DNA of 64,000 nucleotides from JACMQW01 sp964536965 (GTDB lineage Bacteria; Bdellovibrionota; UBA1018), in assembly GCA_964536965.1 (NCBI GenBank), contig CAZIAL010000012.1, positions 15,148 through 79,147 on the forward strand, in the 5' to 3' direction. Below are positions 11,575 through 19,353 of the stretch, piece after piece. The notes below the pieces were generated by a model that saw nothing but the letters and a program-made list of their open reading frames with translations, had not been told where the DNA came from and made no database searches. Each line of letters opens with the position of its first letter. Position 1 is the stretch's first letter. A program made the position numbers and the translations under genes.

Positions 11575-12945
11575 ATGAAGATACGTTTTTTAGGCGGTGC
11601 CCAAACGGTGACCGGTTCGAAGACCCTACTCCAGGTCGGTCATACGAAAGTACTAATCGACTGCGGACTTTTCCAAGGGTTGAAAGAGCTGCGGCTGAAA
11701 AACTGGGAAAAGTTTCCGCTCTCAGTTTCCGACTTGGACGCGGTGATTCTCACCCATGCGCACCTGGACCATAGCGGATATTTGCCAGCGCTCCATCGCG
11801 CGGGTTACCGCGGAAAAATTTATTGTTCGGCACCCACCCGCGAACTCTCGCGGCTCATCCTGCTGGATAGCGCGCATCTTTTAGAGGAAGACGCCGACTT
11901 CGCGAATCGTCATGGCTACTCCAAGCACCATCCCGCGCTTCCCCTCTACGACCAGGCAGAGGTCGAAAAGACGATGGATCTCTTTCAGACCGTGCGCTGC
12001 GGGAAATGGATCGATCTGGGTCATGATCTTTCGTTCCGGCTCGAACCGAGCGGTCATATTCTCGGGTCCACCTTCGTCGTGGTACGCGCCGAAGGAAAGC
12101 GGATCGTTTTTTCGGGGGATTTAGGCCGTATGAATCCGATCCTCTACGATCCGCCCTCGGAAATCGCCGAGGCCGATGTGCTCGTCGTGGAATCGACTTA
12201 CGGTGATCGAAACCATCTCGAGGAACGAGGCTCGGTCGAGAAGAAGCTGGCCCGGGTGGTAAAGGAAACCTGCGCACGAGGGGGGCAGCTGATCATTCCG
12301 AGTTTTTCCGTCGGCCGAGTCCAGGAGCTTCTCTACTTGCTTTCGGTCCTGAAGCAGAGGGGGGATCTGCCGGAGGTGCCCGTCTATCTCGATAGTCCGA
12401 TGGGGATTAAGGCCACCCGGATCTTTACCGAGTTTCCGGAATGGCACCGCCTGGAACGAGGGGAGGTGGACCGACTTTGCACGATGACGACGGCGGTCGA
12501 GAGTCGCGCGGAGTCGATCGGGATCATGCGCGAAGCCAAGCCCGCGATCATCATCGCCGGAAGCGGCATGGTGAGCGGTGGCCGGGTTCTGCATCATCTC
12601 GCGGCGCGAATGGGTGATCCGGCTTCGACGATCCTCCTCGTTGGCTTCCAGGCCGCGGGGACGCGGGGTCGTCTGCTGAGGGAGGGCGCTACCGAGTTGA
12701 AGATGCATGGTCGATACTTTCCCGTTCAGTGCCAGGTGGAAACCCTCGAGGGACTTTCCGCCCATGCCGACCAGAGCGAAATCCTGCGTTGGATGCGAAA
12801 CTTCGAACGGCCGCCCGCGCAGGTCTTCCTGAACCACGGAGAGCCGCAGGCGCTCGACATGCTTCGGTTGAAAGTGAAAGACGAACTCGGGTGGGAGTGC
12901 CGCATTCCGCACCTGGGCGAAACGTTCGAACTCGCGGGAGACTGA
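11575..12945 (+). CDS. MBL-fold/beta-CASP ribonuclease-like protein
   Basis: A 456-residue protein; the ATG at 11575 follows a good AAAGGGGGA ribosome site. An upstream in-frame start at 11473 lacks one. Residues 61-66 are the zinc-binding HAHLDH motif. A beta-CASP domain and the C-terminal RNA-specificity block follow (AGSGMVSGGRVLHHL, then LEGLSAHADQSEIL), as in CPSF73-like bacterial proteins (TTHA0252 type). These are zinc-dependent RNA endo/exonucleases. The stop is directly followed by the ATG of a PAS histidine kinase, so the two genes are translationally close. In several bacteria this family is found next to low-oxygen genes, which agrees with the region. Confidence 0.9.
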   Translation: MKIRFLGGAQTVTGSKTLLQVGHTKVLIDCGLFQGLKELRLKNWEKFPLSVSDLDAVILTHAHLDHSGYLPALHRAGYRGKIYCSAPTRELSRLILLDSAHLLEEDADFANRHGYSKHHPALPLYDQAEVEKTMDLFQTVRCGKWIDLGHDLSFRLEPSGHILGSTFVVVRAEGKRIVFSGDLGRMNPILYDPPSEIAEADVLVVESTYGDRNHLEERGSVEKKLARVVKETCARGGQLIIPSFSVGRVQELLYLLSVLKQRGDLPEVPVYLDSPMGIKATRIFTEFPEWHRLERGEVDRLCTMTTAVESRAESIGIMREAKPAIIIAGSGMVSGGRVLHHLAARMGDPASTILLVGFQAAGTRGRLLREGATELKMHGRYFPVQCQVETLEGLSAHADQSEILRWMRNFERPPAQVFLNHGEPQALDMLRLKVKDELGWECRIPHLGETFELAGD

Positions 12946-14163
12946 ATGGAACGGGAATCGATCAAGGAAGTTCTGACCGAGAGGCTACGGCGTCTGCATG
13001 ACCGTCAGGAGTCGACTTATCATGCGCTCGGAGAACTTTGGAATTACAAGACGGCGCTCGAGGAAACGGCGACGGTCGCGATCACCGATCTGAAGGGAGT
13101 GATCACCTCCGTGAATCGGAAATTCTGCGAGCTCACGGGGTACTCCGCCGAAGAACTCGTCGGACAATCGCATCGGATGCTCAGTTCGGGGTACCATACG
13201 AAAGAGTTCTATCGCGACCTATGGCAGACGATTTCCACGGGTGAAATCTGGCGCGGTGAAATCCGAAATCGTCACCGGAGCGGTCGGGCCTACTGGTCGA
13301 CGATGACGATCATTCCCTTCCGCGATCCCGCAGGAAGAATTTATCAATATGTCTCGATTCGGAGCGATATCAGCGCGCTGAAGGAAGCCGAAGCCGAACA
13401 TTTGCGCCTTCTCGATGCCCAGAAGAAGCTGAACCTGGCGGAAGAGGCGGTCCTGAATCGCGATCGCTTCGTTTCCATGGCGTCGCATGAACTGAAAACC
13501 CCGATCTCGGCCCTCCAACTCCGAATCGAAGGGGGACTGCGAAAAATAGGAACGTCACCCACCGGTCTTTCCTGCGAAGAGCAGACGAAGATTCTGAAAA
13601 CGGCGCTCGCCCAGACGAAGCGACTCACCGGAATGATCGACGATATGCTGGATGTGAGTCGAATCGCGGCGGGTCGCCTGCAGCTGAAATACGAAAAGGT
13701 GAATTTGGTTCGTCTCGTGGACGATGTCATCAACCAGTTTCACGACGATCTCCGGAGCCGAAATATCGAAGTCCATTTCACCGCCCCGGAAACGATCCTT
13801 TGCAGCGTCGATCGCGTCCGCATCGAGCAAGTCCTGATCAACCTCCTCACCAACGGGATGAAGTACGGCGGCGGGAAGCCGATCGAAGTTTCGGTCCAGG
13901 AACGCGATGGCCGCGGCCTCATCCAGGTTTCGGATTCTGGACAAGGGATGGCGGAATCGTTTCAAGCCCGGTTATTCGAGCGCTATGCGCGCGAGAACGA
14001 GTCGGGCGATATCCAAGGCAATGGACTCGGGCTCTGGATTACTTCCCAGATCGTGAAAGCGCATGGCGGCGAGATTTCCGTCCGGAGTCAGCTCAACCTA
14101 GGAACGACGTTTACGGTCGAGCTTCCGCTCGAAGCCGCGAGGGGTGGCGAACTGACCCTTTGA
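12946..14163 (+). CDS. PAS-domain sensor histidine kinase
   Basis: A 405-residue protein with no membrane segment, so cytoplasmic. A short N-terminal helix leads to a PAS/PAC module (about residues 36-150: GYSAEELVGQSHRMLSS to YQYVSIRSDISALKEAE). Then come HisKA (FVSMASHELKTPISALQLRI; phosphoryl-accepting His in SHELKTP) and HATPase_c with N box NLLTNGMKYGG, G1 DSGQGM and G2 GNGLGLWI. It probably senses a small ligand or redox signal and phosphorylates a response regulator. No regulator is adjacent; the NtrC-type gene 1.8 kb downstream is a candidate partner. ATG follows the preceding TGA without a gap. Confidence 0.93.
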   Translation: MERESIKEVLTERLRRLHDRQESTYHALGELWNYKTALEETATVAITDLKGVITSVNRKFCELTGYSAEELVGQSHRMLSSGYHTKEFYRDLWQTISTGEIWRGEIRNRHRSGRAYWSTMTIIPFRDPAGRIYQYVSIRSDISALKEAEAEHLRLLDAQKKLNLAEEAVLNRDRFVSMASHELKTPISALQLRIEGGLRKIGTSPTGLSCEEQTKILKTALAQTKRLTGMIDDMLDVSRIAAGRLQLKYEKVNLVRLVDDVINQFHDDLRSRNIEVHFTAPETILCSVDRVRIEQVLINLLTNGMKYGGGKPIEVSVQERDGRGLIQVSDSGQGMAESFQARLFERYARENESGDIQGNGLGLWITSQIVKAHGGEISVRSQLNLGTTFTVELPLEAARGGELTL

Positions 14164-14352
14164 TCCGCGGGACGAAAGGACCGGTGCGTGGGACAGTCCG
14201 TCCCGTGGAAGGCGGCCGAAGATTTCGCCGCACGCGCTCTCCGCTAGAAAAAATGAATAATTACGCGGCGCTATCGTTCATTTGCCCCACTCCCCGGGTG
14301 GCGCGGGAGATGCTTTAACCCTTGAATGCGCTGGATGCGCGAGGAGATCCCG

Positions 14353-15594
14353 ATGAAGCCCATTTCTACCGTCCCTAAATCCATGACTCTCGGCATGAGT
14401 TCGATCGCGATGACTTTGCACCTCCTGGCCGGGAATGCCATGGCCGCCGAGCCGAAGGTCGCGCCACCCGCGAAGAACTCACCGAGCTGGATCCAGAAAA
14501 TGAAGGCGCTCGAGACCTCCCTGAATAACCTTCTCTTCGATATTACGAACGACGAGCGGTTCGAGAATAAAAAGAATTTCAAGGCCATCGAAGCGAATGC
14601 GGTCCGGTTCGCCAAACTCGCGCACTCGGTGTCGGGCAAGATGGCGGGATCCCCCGACCACGACCAGAGCCTGCAGATGATCGGTGCCGATTTTTCCCGC
14701 GAAGCCGATTATGCCGTGAAGTCCCTGAAAGCGGGACATCGCGCCTATGCGCGGGTCATCCTCAGCTCGATGACCAACTACTGCGTCGCCTGCCATACGC
14801 GGACGAACACCGGTCCGAGCTTCGTCGGATTTAAAGGAGATCCCCGGCTCGAACGACTGCCCCCGTTCGCGAAGGGAAATTACCTCGTCGCCATCCGGGA
14901 GTTCGACCGAGCACTGGGCGAGTTCCAGAAAATCGCCGAAGACGAATCCGCGGCGCAAAGCCGTATCTACGATTATGAGCGGTCTCTCCGCTACGCGCTG
15001 AGCGTCGCGGTCCGCGTGAAGCGGGATCCGGACCTGGCACTGAAGCTCGTCGAGACGGTGAACGCCAATGCGAAGGCGCCCTATTTCCTGAAGGCCCAGG
15101 CTCTCGAATGGAAGAAATCCTTGCTCGAATGGAAGGCGGAAAAGCCCGTTCGGGACGCGGATGCGAATAAACTTTTCACGGAGGCGACCCGCCTCGTGGC
15201 GAAGGCCCGCGAAACCCAGAAGTTCCCGGCCGATCGTTCGGCGGACATCCTCTATCTGCGGGCGAGCGGAGTCCTGCATGAGCTCCTCGGACTCGCGCCG
15301 AAGGGCGAGTTCGCATCGAAAGCGCTCTATCTCGCGGGCCTTTCTTACGACGTCCTTTCCGATTACGGAATTCGGGACTTCAGTGAATTTTATTACCGCT
15401 CGTGCATTCGGACCACCCCGCATTCCGAAATCGCGAAAGAGTGTTACCGCAGGTACGAAGAGAGCGTTTACTTAGGTTATACGGGAAGCGGAGGAACTTA
15501 TATCCCATCGGACGTTCGAGCCCGGCTGAATGAGCTTGAGCTTCTTTCGACGCCGGAGCCGGACTTGAAAACCAAGTCCCCCGAACTCCAGTAG
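14353..15594 (+). CDS. Exported monohaem c-type cytochrome, cytochrome c'-like N-domain
   Basis: 413 residues from ATG 14353, preceded by GAGGAG. A signal peptide ends near AGNAMAAEP. The first mature 130 residues are helical and end in a single haem motif, CVACH (TNYCVACHTRTNTGP). The arrangement of a helical bundle followed by one C-terminal CxxCH recalls cytochrome c'. The remaining 250 residues are helical and rich in Ala/Leu/Arg with two conserved Cys (SCIRTTPHSEIAKECYRRY), and resemble solvent-exposed TPR-like hairpins. Function is unknown; periplasmic electron transfer or ligand binding is plausible near a cbb3 oxidase cluster. It is followed 8 nt later by the eRF1-like gene. Confidence 0.75.
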   Translation: MKPISTVPKSMTLGMSSIAMTLHLLAGNAMAAEPKVAPPAKNSPSWIQKMKALETSLNNLLFDITNDERFENKKNFKAIEANAVRFAKLAHSVSGKMAGSPDHDQSLQMIGADFSREADYAVKSLKAGHRAYARVILSSMTNYCVACHTRTNTGPSFVGFKGDPRLERLPPFAKGNYLVAIREFDRALGEFQKIAEDESAAQSRIYDYERSLRYALSVAVRVKRDPDLALKLVETVNANAKAPYFLKAQALEWKKSLLEWKAEKPVRDADANKLFTEATRLVAKARETQKFPADRSADILYLRASGVLHELLGLAPKGEFASKALYLAGLSYDVLSDYGIRDFSEFYYRSCIRTTPHSEIAKECYRRYEESVYLGYTGSGGTYIPSDVRARLNELELLSTPEPDLKTKSPELQ

Positions 15595-15602
15595 GAGGCA
15601 CC

Positions 15603-15929
15603 ATGTCCGTTACGATCGTATGGCTCGACGAAGGAGTCGCGAAAATCTATCATTTCTCGGAAGACCGGATGGAAAGAGAGGTCCTCCACCTCGAAATCGG
15701 AAGCCCGGAAAGTGATTTGGTGCTTTCGGGCCACCTTGCGAACTCCAAGCAAATCCTGATTCTGAGCCCTGGTCCGGTGGGGGAGGATTACGCCAAACGG
15801 ACCCAGGCTCGTTTTCCCGAGCTTTCCCGACGAATCGTTGGGTGCGAGACGCTCGAAAAGGCCGATGACGTAGCCGTCGCCGACTATGCGATCAAGTATT
15901 TTCGAAAGCCCGTAAAACAGACGGTTTAG
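15603..15929 (+). CDS. eRF1-like 'translational machinery' family protein
   Basis: A small 108-residue soluble protein after a GTAGGAGG ribosome site. The opening VTIVWLDEGVAKIYHFSED and the later block ILILSPGPVGEDYAKRTQARF...IVGCETLEKADDVAVADYAIKYF match the pattern of bacterial proteins annotated as eRF1-domain 'translational machinery proteins' (typical ending GVETVDHPTD..L..YARKYF). The usual His-rich linker in the middle is shorter here. Its role is unknown; in other bacteria such genes cluster with universal stress proteins and low-oxygen genes. It sits directly behind the cytochrome gene and is probably in its operon. Confidence 0.6.
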   Translation: MSVTIVWLDEGVAKIYHFSEDRMEREVLHLEIGSPESDLVLSGHLANSKQILILSPGPVGEDYAKRTQARFPELSRRIVGCETLEKADDVAVADYAIKYFRKPVKQTV

Positions 15930-15996
15930 CCATATTCTGGCGTGAACTTTTATCCCATACTGCGATAAATGATGGGCCAGGGAGTATGAGGAAACG

Positions 15997-17415
15997 ATGA
16001 CTGAAATGAAGGGCCGGCTACTCGTAGTCGATGACGAGCTCGAAATGCGCTCGCTCCTAAACGATTTCTTTTCGAGCCAGGGATATCAGGTCTTCCCTTT
16101 CGAATCGGCGGTCGATGCCATCCAGGCCCTAGGGCCGGGTGGACGTCATTCCGCGGACCAGGAACTCGGAGACATCGATGCGATCGTCTCCGACATTAAG
16201 ATGCCCCAAGTCGACGGACTCGAGTTCGCGGCCCGTCTCCAGCTGCTTCGTCCGGAAATCCCGATGATTCTGATCACGGCTTTCGGTTCGATCGAAACCG
16301 CGATCGAAGCGATGAAGCGCGGTGCGTTCCATTATGTGGTGAAGCCGTTCAAACTCGCCGAAATGGCGGTGAACGTGGATCGCGCGGTCGAACACCGAAA
16401 GTTGCTCCGAGACAACACTGCGCTCCGGCAAGAAGTGAAGCGCAACTGGGGTATGGCTGGCGTGCTCGGAAAGAGTCCGGGGATGAAAGCGGTTTTCGAC
16501 CTGGTCGGCCGGGTTTCCCAGGCGACGGCGAACGTGCTCATTACCGGAGAGAGCGGAACGGGAAAGGAAATGGTCGCTCGGGCCATTCACGAAACGGGTC
16601 CGCGCGCGCGAAAACCATTCGTCGCGATCAACTGCACGGCGATTCCCGAGAGCTTGCTCGAAAGCGAGCTCTTCGGACATGCAAAAGGTTCGTTCACGGG
16701 CGCCGTGAACAGGAAACGCGGCCTTTTCGAAGAGGCGGAGGGCGGAACGCTCTTTCTGGATGAGATCGGCGATATGAACGTCGCTCTGCAGGCGAAACTG
16801 CTCCGCGTGATTCAGGAGCGGAAGGTGCGCGCGGTCGGCGATAATCTCGCGCGCGACGTCGACGTGCGGATCGTCGCGGCGACGCATAAGGACCTGAAAG
16901 CCGCGATCAAGGACGAACGGTTTCGCGAGGACCTTTACTATCGCTTGAGCGTCATTCCCATCGCGATTCCGCCGCTCCGTCATCGAAAGGAAGATATTCC
17001 GCTCTTAGCCGAGCATTTTCTGAAAAAATACGCCGCGACGAACCATTCGAATGTCCGGGGCTTCACCAAACGCGCGATCTCGAAACTGCTCGCCATGCGC
17101 TGGGAAGGAAACGTCCGTGAGCTCGAGAACGTCGTCGAACGCGCAGTCGTCCTGGGGACGGGGACGTTGCTCGACGAGGCGGATATTCCCACGCAGGACG
17201 GCGAATCGGCGGATGCGTTCTTCGGCACCGCGGTCGAGACCTTTCCGACCGTCGACGAGCTCGAACGGAAATACATTCTGATGGTGCTCCAGAAGACCGG
17301 AGGCCGCCGCGATAAAGCCTCGCAGATTCTGGGGATGAACCGGCGTACCCTCTATCGGAAGTTGAACGAATACGGGGTGGTTTCGACCGAGGATGCGGAA
17401 GGCGCGGAGGGGTAA
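15997..17415 (+). CDS. NtrC-family sigma-54-dependent response regulator
   Basis: 472 residues. The receiver domain is residues 7-135 with the phospho-acceptor D66 (IVSDIKMP); it carries a small insertion before that strand (GPGGRHSADQELGDID). The AAA+ core has Walker A GESGTGKE, the sigma-54 contact loop GSFTGA (Ser instead of the more usual Ala), and Walker B GGTLFLDEIGDM. The C-terminal Fis-type helix-turn-helix is RRDKASQILGMNRRTLYRKL. It activates sigma-54 promoters when phosphorylated. It forms an operon with the next gene, a histidine kinase starting 2 nt after its stop, and lies upstream of the cco cluster, which it may control. Confidence 0.95.
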   Translation: MTEMKGRLLVVDDELEMRSLLNDFFSSQGYQVFPFESAVDAIQALGPGGRHSADQELGDIDAIVSDIKMPQVDGLEFAARLQLLRPEIPMILITAFGSIETAIEAMKRGAFHYVVKPFKLAEMAVNVDRAVEHRKLLRDNTALRQEVKRNWGMAGVLGKSPGMKAVFDLVGRVSQATANVLITGESGTGKEMVARAIHETGPRARKPFVAINCTAIPESLLESELFGHAKGSFTGAVNRKRGLFEEAEGGTLFLDEIGDMNVALQAKLLRVIQERKVRAVGDNLARDVDVRIVAATHKDLKAAIKDERFREDLYYRLSVIPIAIPPLRHRKEDIPLLAEHFLKKYAATNHSNVRGFTKRAISKLLAMRWEGNVRELENVVERAVVLGTGTLLDEADIPTQDGESADAFFGTAVETFPTVDELERKYILMVLQKTGGRRDKASQILGMNRRTLYRKLNEYGVVSTEDAEGAEG

Positions 17416-17417
17416 GC

Positions 17418-18530
17418 GTGGCTCCGCTCGGTTTCACGGATACGGATAACGTTTATTATCGCTGCGTCGAGGATTGCAGCGAAGCGATCATGATTTCCGA
17501 TTTTTCGGGAAAACTGGTCTATGTGAATCCGGCCTGGTCGCGATCTTACGGCTACTCGCGCGAGGAGGCGCTGGGCGAAACATCCCGGATCCTGCGCTCC
17601 GGACTTCAGTCGAAAGAATTCTATGAGGGCATTTGGAAGAAAATCCTCGACCCGGCGGTGGGGCATTGGCGCGGCGAGCTTACGAACAAGGCGAAGGATG
17701 GAACCCTCGTCCCGGTGCTGCTCACGATCACGCCGGTTCGCGACGCCGCCAAGGAGATCAAGGGATTCATGGGAATCGCCGTCGACATGACGGCCATGAA
17801 GGAGATGGAAGCGAAAGTCGCCCATCAGGACCGACTGGCTTCGGTGGGGACCCTGGCGAGCGGTCTCGCGCACGAGATCGGTACGCCACTGGGCGTGGTA
17901 CGGGGGCGCGCTGAATTTCTGATGATGAAGTCGAACGATCCGGAGACGAAACGCGAACTCGAAGTGATCACGACGCAGACGGATCGGATTTCGAAGCTGA
18001 TTCGTTCGCTCCTGAGAGTGAGCCGCAGTTTTAGCGATGCCGTGATGACGGATGTTTCCGTCCTGGAGGTCGCGCAGGAAATCATCTCTCTCGTCGGGCA
18101 GAATTTTCGGAACGAGGGGGTTTCGATTCATCTCGAGGTCCCGGCCGACTATACGATCCGGGCGGACTTCGCGCGACTCGAGCAGGTTTTTCTGAACCTC
18201 GTGATGAATTCCCTCCACGCCATCCAGAAAGCGAAGGCCGATGGCCGTTCCGTTGGGCACGCGCTCCGGATCCGCGCGATGAAATCCGGCGGAACCGATC
18301 GTATCGAGGTCCAAGACACGGGTTGCGGAATTTCTCCGGAGAATCTGCGACGCCTTTTCAAACCTTTCTTTACGACAAAAGATGTCGGGCAGGGCACGGG
18401 TCTCGGGCTCGCCATCGTTTCCCAGCTCCTTTCGGAGATGGATTCGCGGATTACGGTCGAGTCCGAGATCGACCAGGGCGCGGTTTTCATCATGGAATTC
18501 GGCGCGCCGATGGGTTCGCAAAGTGTTTGA
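17418..18530 (+). CDS. PAS-domain histidine kinase (NtrB-like), partner of the NtrC-type regulator
   Basis: 370 residues starting at GTG 17418. No membrane segments. The PAS/PAC module (about residues 12-130) is clearly related in sequence to the one in the kinase at 12.9 kb. The H box is LASGLAHEIGTPLGVVRG, the N box NLVMNSLHAIQKA, G1 DTGCGI and G2 GTGLGLAI. The HEIGTPL H box with this ATPase subtype is typical of NtrB/ZraS-type kinases that pair with NtrC-family regulators. Tight spacing to the regulator and 8-nt overlap with the following DUF1275 gene indicate one operon. Confidence 0.94.
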   Translation: MAPLGFTDTDNVYYRCVEDCSEAIMISDFSGKLVYVNPAWSRSYGYSREEALGETSRILRSGLQSKEFYEGIWKKILDPAVGHWRGELTNKAKDGTLVPVLLTITPVRDAAKEIKGFMGIAVDMTAMKEMEAKVAHQDRLASVGTLASGLAHEIGTPLGVVRGRAEFLMMKSNDPETKRELEVITTQTDRISKLIRSLLRVSRSFSDAVMTDVSVLEVAQEIISLVGQNFRNEGVSIHLEVPADYTIRADFARLEQVFLNLVMNSLHAIQKAKADGRSVGHALRIRAMKSGGTDRIEVQDTGCGISPENLRRLFKPFFTTKDVGQGTGLGLAIVSQLLSEMDSRITVESEIDQGAVFIMEFGAPMGSQSV

Positions 18531-19248
18531 GCATCGTTTAGAGCAAGACGTCGACTGGCGGGTGATTCTCCATTGGTTCCTCCTCAGCTTTAGCGGGGGT
18601 TGCATCAACGCCGGCGGATTCCTGGCGACGGGCCGGTTCGTCAGTCATGTCACGGGATTCGCGACGCTCTTTGGCGCCAGTGTCGTCGATCATGAGTTTA
18701 TGTCGGCGGTCGGGATCCTTTCCGTCCCTTTTTACTTCCTTGCGGGTGCGTTCGTTGCGGGCATGCTCATCGATCGGGCGGTGGCCCGGGGGAAGCGGGC
18801 CCGCTTCGATATCGTGATGGGACTCAGCGGCTTGTGTCTCTTCATTTGCGCCTCGGCGGGATCGCTTTCGCAGTTTGGGGGATTTGGCAGCGTCCTGAAG
18901 CTGAAGGAAGTCTACATCCTGCTCGCGCTCCTCTGCCTCGCATGCGGTCTCCAGAACGGGGCGATTACCTCGTCCTCGGGAAAATCGGTGCGCACCACGC
19001 ATCTGACGGGTCTGACGACCGACCTCGGGCTGGGGCTTGCGAAACTGGTGACCTACTCGCGTCGCCGGGGTGAACTTTTCGACAAGGAACTCTACGCGAA
19101 TCGCTTGCGCGTGGGTTCGATTTCCGCGTTCATTCTGGGTTCGGCCGTCGGCGCCTGGTTTTTTATGAAGCTCGGTTTCCAGGGTTTTCTTTTGCCGGCG
19201 ATGATTTCCTTTTACGTCGCTTATCGCGGTCGTTCCCGCTCGGGTTAA
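18523..19248 (+). CDS. YoaK/DUF1275 family membrane protein
   Basis: 241 residues from GTG 18523, overlapping the kinase gene by 8 nt; the open frame extends upstream but only inside the kinase. Six hydrophobic segments. The N-terminal LHWFLLSFSGGCINAGGFLATGRFVSHVTGF and the central CGLQNGAITSSSGKSVRTTHLTG are the conserved blocks of DUF1275, which show internal similarity (sG-nA/qNG..T..TG). Function is unknown. Location after a two-component pair and before the cco operon suggests co-regulation, but the link is inference. Confidence 0.88.
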   Translation: MFEHRLEQDVDWRVILHWFLLSFSGGCINAGGFLATGRFVSHVTGFATLFGASVVDHEFMSAVGILSVPFYFLAGAFVAGMLIDRAVARGKRARFDIVMGLSGLCLFICASAGSLSQFGGFGSVLKLKEVYILLALLCLACGLQNGAITSSSGKSVRTTHLTGLTTDLGLGLAKLVTYSRRRGELFDKELYANRLRVGSISAFILGSAVGAWFFMKLGFQGFLLPAMISFYVAYRGRSRSG

Positions 19249-19255
19249 ATTGGCC

Positions 19256-19285
19256 TATGGCCCGCGCCGGACGGGACGAAATGTC
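19256..19285. promoter_or_regulatory. Conserved bipartite upstream element, copy 2 (before cco operon)
   Basis: TATGGCCCGCGCCGGAC (19256-19272) followed by GACGAAATGTC (19275-19285), 68 nt before the ccoI start. It matches copy 1 at 11435-11461 in both parts with a 2-nt shift between them. Probably a shared promoter or operator; the regulator is unidentified. Confidence 0.4.
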
Positions 19286-19353
19286 ATTCGGCTCCCGGGA
19301 GCTACGGATAAAATCGTTTTAAGCAGGTACGGACGCTGCAATTCGAGTTAGGC

